64,000 nt of DNA from the NCBI RefSeq assembly GCF_003287275.1, contig NZ_QEVW01000001.1, positions 62,001 to 126,000 of the forward strand, given 5' to 3'. The position numbers and the translations under genes were made by a program. This document shows, in pieces, positions 60,033 to 64,000 of this stretch. The notes beneath the pieces were generated by a model. It ran no database searches. It saw only the letters and a list, made by a program, of their open reading frames with translations, and was not told the DNA's origin. The stretch's first letter is position 1. The number at the start of each line of letters is the position of its first letter. This DNA is from Paenibacillus taichungensis (GTDB lineage Bacteria; Bacillota; Bacilli; Paenibacillales; Paenibacillaceae).

Positions 60033-60128
60033 AGAAATACACATTCTATTGAAGAAACCATATATCAAGATCGAACAGATCTAGAAGCGTCAGTTAATCA
60101 TTATCATATATAAAGCTTAAAGATAGGG

Positions 60129-60326
60129 TTGAAACTTATTGCTAATTGGGAAGAGCATTTAATATTGAAATATCCTGAGCGAGAATTTATTGTGATTTTA
60201 AGTTCTACAATCACAGGTGAAGATGTTGTCATTCGATTCTACCAATTTAATGACGAGTCTGAGTGGATTAAATTGAAAGACCTTGAGGGGTATAGAGAAG
60301 AAGCTATCTTAGTCATTGAGATTTGA
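60129..60326 (+). CDS. Unknown 65-residue protein, cassette
   Basis: From TTG 60129, with AGATAGGG just upstream. The sequence (WEEHLILKYPEREFIVILSS...EDVVIRFYQFNDESEWIKLKDL) reads as a small alpha/beta protein, possibly the end of a longer decayed gene that began near 59901. No domain recognised. Confidence 0.5.
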   Translation: MKLIANWEEHLILKYPEREFIVILSSTITGEDVVIRFYQFNDESEWIKLKDLEGYREEAILVIEI

Positions 60327-60350
60327 ATTCTGTTCAATGATGTGAAGTGC

Positions 60351-60453
60351 TTCGTATAACATAATATTCACGCTGTGGGCATATGTCCTTGGCCCGGCAT
60401 TCGCCGGACACTCGACATACGTCGAGTCGTGAATATAGGAACGATATAAGAAA
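60351..60453 (+). repeat. Cassette recombination site S25 (short class)
   Basis: TTCGTATAACATAATATTCACG and CGTGAATATAGGAACG-ATATAAGAAA; hairpins CCGGC/GCCGG and ACTCGAC/GTCGAGT (compensated relative to ACCCGAC/GTCGGGT). Left end exactly matches its cassette start (TTATACGAA). The right core is GAT instead of GTT. Confidence 0.93.
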
Positions 60454-60489
60454 TTGCGCAAAAGATATATTGAATTAAAAGGAGATACC

Positions 60490-60966
60490 ATGGCAGATGC
60501 ACAGTGGCTAGGAAATGCAATTACGGCTTTAGCAACAATTTCTGCTTCAGCACTGACTTTTTATGGTGCGTATATGATTAGTAAAAACAATCAAAAAAAT
60601 GATAATAGTAAGTTTCAAAAACAAATTGAATGGGAAAGGGAAAAGCTAGAAAAGGAAATTAACAGAAAAGAGTATATAGATAAGCTGAAAATTTATAATA
60701 AAGTTCTTAAAGTAGATGGAGAAGTTATGATTGTTACTTCATATCCAGAGGAATTTGATTTTAATAATTATCATGAGAAAGTAAGACCCCTATTATTCGA
60801 AGAATATCATTTATTAGATCAAGATATCAAAGTCATAGTTAGAGAAATTGATGGTATTATTGCTCTCTGTAACTTTTATGAAGAGGTTCAGAAAGAACAT
60901 AATGAAAAACTAATGAAATTGTACTTTAAACTCCTTGAAAAAATCGATAATCATTATAAAAGATAA
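60490..60966 (+). CDS. Membrane-anchored coiled-coil protein, cassette
   Basis: 158 residues from ATG 60490 (AAAAGGAG upstream). N-terminal helix (ITALATISASALTFYGAYMI) then a long charged coiled coil (NDNSKFQKQIEWEREKLEKEINRKEYIDKLKIY) and a helical end. The plan is like the cassette gene at 11713. This layout is seen in phage-exclusion and anchoring proteins, but no specific assignment is possible. Confidence 0.75.
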   Translation: MADAQWLGNAITALATISASALTFYGAYMISKNNQKNDNSKFQKQIEWEREKLEKEINRKEYIDKLKIYNKVLKVDGEVMIVTSYPEEFDFNNYHEKVRPLLFEEYHLLDQDIKVIVREIDGIIALCNFYEEVQKEHNEKLMKLYFKLLEKIDNHYKR

Positions 60967-61016
60967 GAAAATCATTTTAATCAAGTATGATGAGTAATTG
61001 GGGGAAGGCGCAACAT

Positions 61017-61173
61017 CTTATAACATTATATTCACGCTGTGGATCGGCTATTGCTGCTACTTGGTCCGCTAGAGGCTATTGGCAGAGAGGCTAATTCAAC
61101 GTACACATCGATCTCCCTAAGATAAGAGCTTACTAAGGGGGAGCGATGTCGTGAATACAGGAACGTTGTCTAA
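61017..61173 (+). repeat. Cassette recombination site S26 (long class)
   Basis: CTTATAACATTATATTCACG and GTCGTGAATACAGGAACG-TTGTCTAAT, with a CTCCC...GGGGAG stem around TAAGATAAGAGCTTACTAA. The left end CTTATA matches its cassette's unusual start (ATATAAG) exactly. Confidence 0.93.
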
Positions 61174-61207
61174 TATTTGCATTAAGTAAATGAAAAGGAG
61201 AGCAATT

Positions 61208-62020
61208 ATGAAAATTTGTAGTTATTGTAAGTCACACAAACACGAACCATTAACTAAAGAACATGTTTTTCCAGACTTTTTATTCAAAAAAAACCCAGAC
61301 TATAAATTTGGCTATAATGGTGGAATAGGAAAATATACATTGTCAGCCGATCAAATTAAAGATGTTTGCCAATATTGTAATAACGTAATTTTATCTGGAT
61401 TAGATACCTATGCAAAGGATTTATGTGACAAGTATTTTGATAGTTTTATTCGTGCTCAACCTATTGAGTTTGAGTACGACTACGATTTGCTTTTAAGATG
61501 GATACTAAAAATATCTTACAACGCAGCTCGAGCATATAAAACGTCTACAGCTGAGTTTGAAAGTTACATACCATACATTTTGGGTGAAGGAAATAATCCT
61601 AAATTATACACCTTATTATTAGGTAATGTTATGAAGGTATCAGTGCACAAAGGAGAACAATTTCCTCCAAACATATTCGCTGCTACATATTTGTTTCCGT
61701 TATATGGTGCGAGAAGCCCTGAATTATTTAGAATGGTGTATATTCGTTCATACATGTTTATCATTATGGGTTGGGGAGAAAATACAAATATATTTGAACG
61801 CCAAAAACAGCTTGAATCGTTTATTTCTCTAACTGGTGCAAGTGTAATAGAAAGCAACAAAAATAAATACTGGTTTGACCCCTCAAAATCTCAGTTTGAT
61901 TATCTTGAATACAGAAGTAATCAATTAAAGATGGATCCTCGAAGACAACTAAGTAGAGAAGAATTAAATGAATTTTCGCTGCGAAATAATAGCCTTAAAG
62001 AAATTCCGTATATAGATTAG
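61208..62020 (+). CDS. HNH-type nuclease-like protein (HNH_5 pattern), cassette
   Basis: 270 residues from ATG 61208 (AAAGGAGAG upstream). N-terminal zinc-finger/HNH pattern: CSYCKS...KEHVFPDFL...VCQYCNN. The core E-H-V-x-P and second C-x2-C are those of HNH_5 endonuclease-like proteins. The remainder is a long helical region (LLLRWILKISYNAARAYKT) unlike known nucleases. Likely DNA- or RNA-cleaving, possibly defensive (inference). The next cassette carries a related protein. Confidence 0.75.
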   Translation: MKICSYCKSHKHEPLTKEHVFPDFLFKKNPDYKFGYNGGIGKYTLSADQIKDVCQYCNNVILSGLDTYAKDLCDKYFDSFIRAQPIEFEYDYDLLLRWILKISYNAARAYKTSTAEFESYIPYILGEGNNPKLYTLLLGNVMKVSVHKGEQFPPNIFAATYLFPLYGARSPELFRMVYIRSYMFIIMGWGENTNIFERQKQLESFISLTGASVIESNKNKYWFDPSKSQFDYLEYRSNQLKMDPRRQLSREELNEFSLRNNSLKEIPYID

Positions 62021-62042
62021 GGTAGCTCAAAAGGCAAATACA

Positions 62043-62141
62043 TTAGATAACAAAGTATACACGCAGCGGAGATCCGTTCTTGGTCTGGTAGTCGCCAGAC
62101 ACCCAACATTCGTTGGTTCGTAATACAGGAACGTTATACGA
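62043..62141 (+). repeat. Cassette recombination site S27 (short class)
   Basis: TTAGATAACAAAGTATACACG and GGTTCGTAATACAGGAACG-TTATACGAA, with CCAGAC-like and ACCCAAC/GTTGGTT hairpins. Left end fits its cassette start (TTGTCTAA) with one G/A difference. Confidence 0.9.
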
Positions 62142-62211
62142 AATTCAAAAAAACTAGAAAGATAGGTAAAGTTTTTATTATCTTAATATATTTATTTCGA
62201 GGGAGAAGCTT

Positions 62212-63399
62212 ATGGATAAATGTATATATTGTAATGCTGAGATAATAGAAAAGTCTAATGAACATATCATTCATTCTGCTCTAGGATCTAGTTTGCAGTC
62301 AAATAAGATTATCTGTAAAGGGTGCAATAATCACTTTTCAACAAAAGAGTCGGGGTATATGGACAATAAATTTGTTGAGCAGTTTGCAATCATAAGAAAT
62401 CTATTAAATATAAAAAGTGATCGAGGGAAAATGCCTCCTGTGATAAAAAGGCTAGAACATGAGGGTAGTGCAATATTACTAGAGCCGGGTGGGAAGTTTA
62501 CTCATCAAAAATCTAAAAGGCAAGAAGTAACCGATGAGGAAGGTAATATTCAAGTCAAAATATCAACTCCAAATTTAGAAAAGATGAAAGAGCAACTAGA
62601 GCATATAAAAAAGCAATATGGAAAAGGTTTTTCTTCTATTGATGCAGTATTAAGGAAAACATATATTAATAAGCCTATTAAATTCGAATTGAGTTTAGGA
62701 GGAGAAGAGAATACTAAAGCTGTTGCTAAAATATTGTATAACTTCATTCATTATTTAGATAGAGAGTCAATAGTTACTCTGCCCAGCATTAACTGGAGCA
62801 GTATTCAAAATTATTTGAGATACAACAAGGATTTAGACAATAATGATACTGGAATTGATTATGTGAATCCTATCCCTTACTCAATTCCCGAAGGAGATTT
62901 AGCAAACTATGTTTTTATCTCAGGATCAAAGCAACAAAAACTTATTTATGGACATGTTATAGTGTTCGGGCATATATCTTTTTCAGCTATAATTCATAGC
63001 AAATATGAAGGAGTTGATTTTAATTATGGAGTTAGACAACCTATCGATAGTAAACGCGAGGAGATATTTCTCGAACTCAAAAATCAAAAATTTAACCCAG
63101 ATGTAATTAGAGATAAAAAATGTTACTTTGAGGCGAATATTGAGGGGATGAGAGCTGGATTAAATAAAATTCTGGGAATTTATTTAGAAAGAGCGAGGAA
63201 GGAAGAACAAGATAGAATTATTCGCCAAGCAATAAATGAAGTTTTTGATGGATACGAAGGAGCTTACATCACTTTAGAACATATTCAAAAATTGTCTTCG
63301 GAACTAGCAAAAGATTTTGTGAATTGGAGATATAGAATTGACTCAGAAGTGCCTATCAATTTAGAGGAACAAGCTCAAAAAATGAACTGCAAGGAGTAG
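62212..63399 (+). CDS. Second HNH-type nuclease-like protein, cassette
   Basis: 395 residues; GAGGGAGAAGC precedes ATG 62212. The N-terminus C-IYC-NAEII...SNEHIIHSALG...ICKGCNNHFS is again the HNH_5 pattern (C-x2-C, E-H-I, C-x2-C-N). A long charged coiled segment (LEKMKEQLEHIKKQYGKG) and a C-terminal helical part follow (ARKEEQDRIIRQAINEVFDG). Nuclease activity is inferred from the motif. Two HNH_5-like genes in successive cassettes are notable. Confidence 0.75.
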   Translation: MDKCIYCNAEIIEKSNEHIIHSALGSSLQSNKIICKGCNNHFSTKESGYMDNKFVEQFAIIRNLLNIKSDRGKMPPVIKRLEHEGSAILLEPGGKFTHQKSKRQEVTDEEGNIQVKISTPNLEKMKEQLEHIKKQYGKGFSSIDAVLRKTYINKPIKFELSLGGEENTKAVAKILYNFIHYLDRESIVTLPSINWSSIQNYLRYNKDLDNNDTGIDYVNPIPYSIPEGDLANYVFISGSKQQKLIYGHVIVFGHISFSAIIHSKYEGVDFNYGVRQPIDSKREEIFLELKNQKFNPDVIRDKKCYFEANIEGMRAGLNKILGIYLERARKEEQDRIIRQAINEVFDGYEGAYITLEHIQKLSSELAKDFVNWRYRIDSEVPINLEEQAQKMNCKE

Positions 63400-63400
63400 A

Positions 63401-63553
63401 AATAATAAAGATATATTTAATGATTTTGAAGAACATCATTATCAAATAAAAGCAAGATTTGATAACTACATTGATGTATATTTTACTTTAAAATTTTCTC
63501 TTGTTGGGGAAAACAAGGGCATAACGAAAAAAGTGTATTTTAGAGACGTTTAA
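63401..63553 (+). pseudogene. 3' fragment of an unknown gene
   Basis: An open frame without a start (NDFEEHHYQIKARFDNYIDVYF...VGENKGITKKVYFRDV) ending at TAA 63551. It follows the HNH gene in another frame and looks like the end of a gene whose beginning was deleted. Confidence 0.45.
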
Positions 63554-63578
63554 GTTCTTTGGAAAAGATAGATAACAT

Positions 63579-63797
63579 ATGTATTTTAAACTTAATGAAT
63601 TAATGAATGATACAGAACTTAGAAATGCTATTAATTATAAGAATCAGATTACACATAAGCAATCCCCAAACATTTTAGTTTTAATAAGGACTCAAGATAT
63701 AAAATGGATTAGAAACAGCGGTGAATCAGCAGACAGCCCTGCGAGGCCAAGTCCATCGGACCTAGCGCGATGCGCCCTAGGCCTCTCGGGTTTGTAG
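63579..63797 (+). pseudogene. Gene truncated by fusion to a palindrome
   Basis: ATG 63579; about 46 residues (YFKLNELMNDTELRNAINYK...LVLIRTQDIKWIRN) run directly into the interior of a cassette site and stop there. The gene's natural end and the left arm of the site have been lost. Confidence 0.5.
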
Positions 63798-63816
63798 ATA
63801 CACAAACGTTAGGTGA
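63716..63816 (+). repeat. Partial cassette recombination site S28 (long class)
   Basis: Interior GCAGACAGCCCTGCGAGGC... and right arm GTTTGTAGATACACAAACG-TTAGGTGA are present; the left arm is missing. A possible orphan left core GATAACATATGTAT is at 63571. Confidence 0.8.
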
Positions 63817-63859
63817 AGTAGTACAAATTGTTTAAAAAATTGTTTAAGAGGAGCAAGTT

Positions 63860-64000
63860 ATGAAGATAAGAGAACATGAAGAAAAGTTATACTATCATTA
63901 TTGTTCTGTAAATACATTTGTAAAAATCATTGAAAATTCTACTATTCGTGCATCAAATCCTTTCAAAATGAATGATACACAAGAGTTTAAATGGTTATTT
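63860..64000 (+). CDS. DUF2971-family protein, cut by the window end
   Basis: AAGAGGAGC precedes ATG 63860. The 47 visible residues (EKLYYHYCSVNTFVKIIENSTIRASNPFKMNDTQEFKWLF) are the typical DUF2971 start (Y-H-Y-C-S, then NTI-RASNP-x-x-MND). Function unknown; the family recurs in defence and mobile islands. Another DUF2971-like gene sits in cassette 3. Confidence 0.8.
   Translation, partial: MKIREHEEKLYYHYCSVNTFVKIIENSTIRASNPFKMNDTQEFKWLF

Noticed and set aside
9128-63816. The palindromes as ordinary REP/BIME or MITE elements
   Set aside because: They follow single genes in one orientation, lie next to a recombinase with an attI-like site, and same-cassette ends covary. A random intergenic repeat would not show that pairing.

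Overview
The window looks like the chromosome of a Paenibacillus or close relative (Bacillota). Shine-Dalgarno sites are strong (GGAGG, GAGGTG) and GTG and TTG starts occur. There are lipoprotein-dependent sugar ABC operons of the LplA/LplB/YtcP type, a near-consensus Fur box, and an AraC regulator fused to a siderophore-binding domain as in B. subtilis Btr. The species call is inference; no rRNA or tRNA gene is visible.

The main discovery is an integron-like gene-cassette system. A tyrosine recombinase (7139-8311) is followed by a conserved site (core 8371-8390). Mostly single, AT-rich genes then follow in one direction, each closed by a GC-rich imperfect palindrome of about 100-200 bp. I count 21 essentially complete palindromes and 5 partial or split ones. 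Their outer ends read (n)nnATAAC or nnTTAAC on the left and CG-TTAnnnG on the right. The variable bases after GTTA at the start of a cassette are complementary to the variable bases before TAAC at the end of the same cassette, not to the other half of the same palindrome. This is what is expected if each cassette was once a circle closed at G/TT. A second, decayed recombinase with the same downstream site (55431-56191) heads a second run of cassettes to the window end. A third remnant (48550-48732) heads a short, broken run.

Layout: 1-7138 host genes (glycosyltransferase, DUF5412-like, Rpn remnant, recQ, B12/radical-SAM protein). 7139-20996 recombinase and cassettes 1-12: aspartic protease-like, XRE regulator, DUF2971-like, membrane protein, winged-helix/HNH protein, cold-shock/AAA ATPase fusion, GNAT, NTF2-like, nucleotidyltransferase, ferritin-like. 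One cassette is interrupted by an IS30 remnant and a CAP-domain lipoprotein gene. 21027-38040 ordinary host genes: TPR, VOC, a dauR-patB-nhaC-ridA operon, LacI regulator with an LplB/YtcP/LplA/MocA-type operon, GntR-LacI regulator with a second sugar ABC operon. 38241-40502 a few more cassettes (FabZ-like, chloramphenicol phosphotransferase-like). 40645-44645 Fur-controlled siderophore uptake. 44907-48388 small secreted protein with an ABC/FtsX exporter. 48550-51113 broken cassettes. 51313-55270 serine hydrolase, matrixin-type metalloprotease and partner. 55431-64000 second cassette run: a non-coding minisatellite cassette, Nudix, CdiI-like immunity protein, unknowns, two HNH-type proteins, and a DUF2971 gene cut by the window end.

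How it fits together: the recombinase and its adjacent site would capture cassettes head first. The recombinase points the same way as the cassettes, unlike most classical integrons. Its C-terminus is altered by an apparent 1-base deletion, so it may be inactive. Cassette cargo is dominated by unknown, nuclease-like, immunity-like and small modifying-enzyme proteins, which suggests a reservoir of conflict and adaptive functions.
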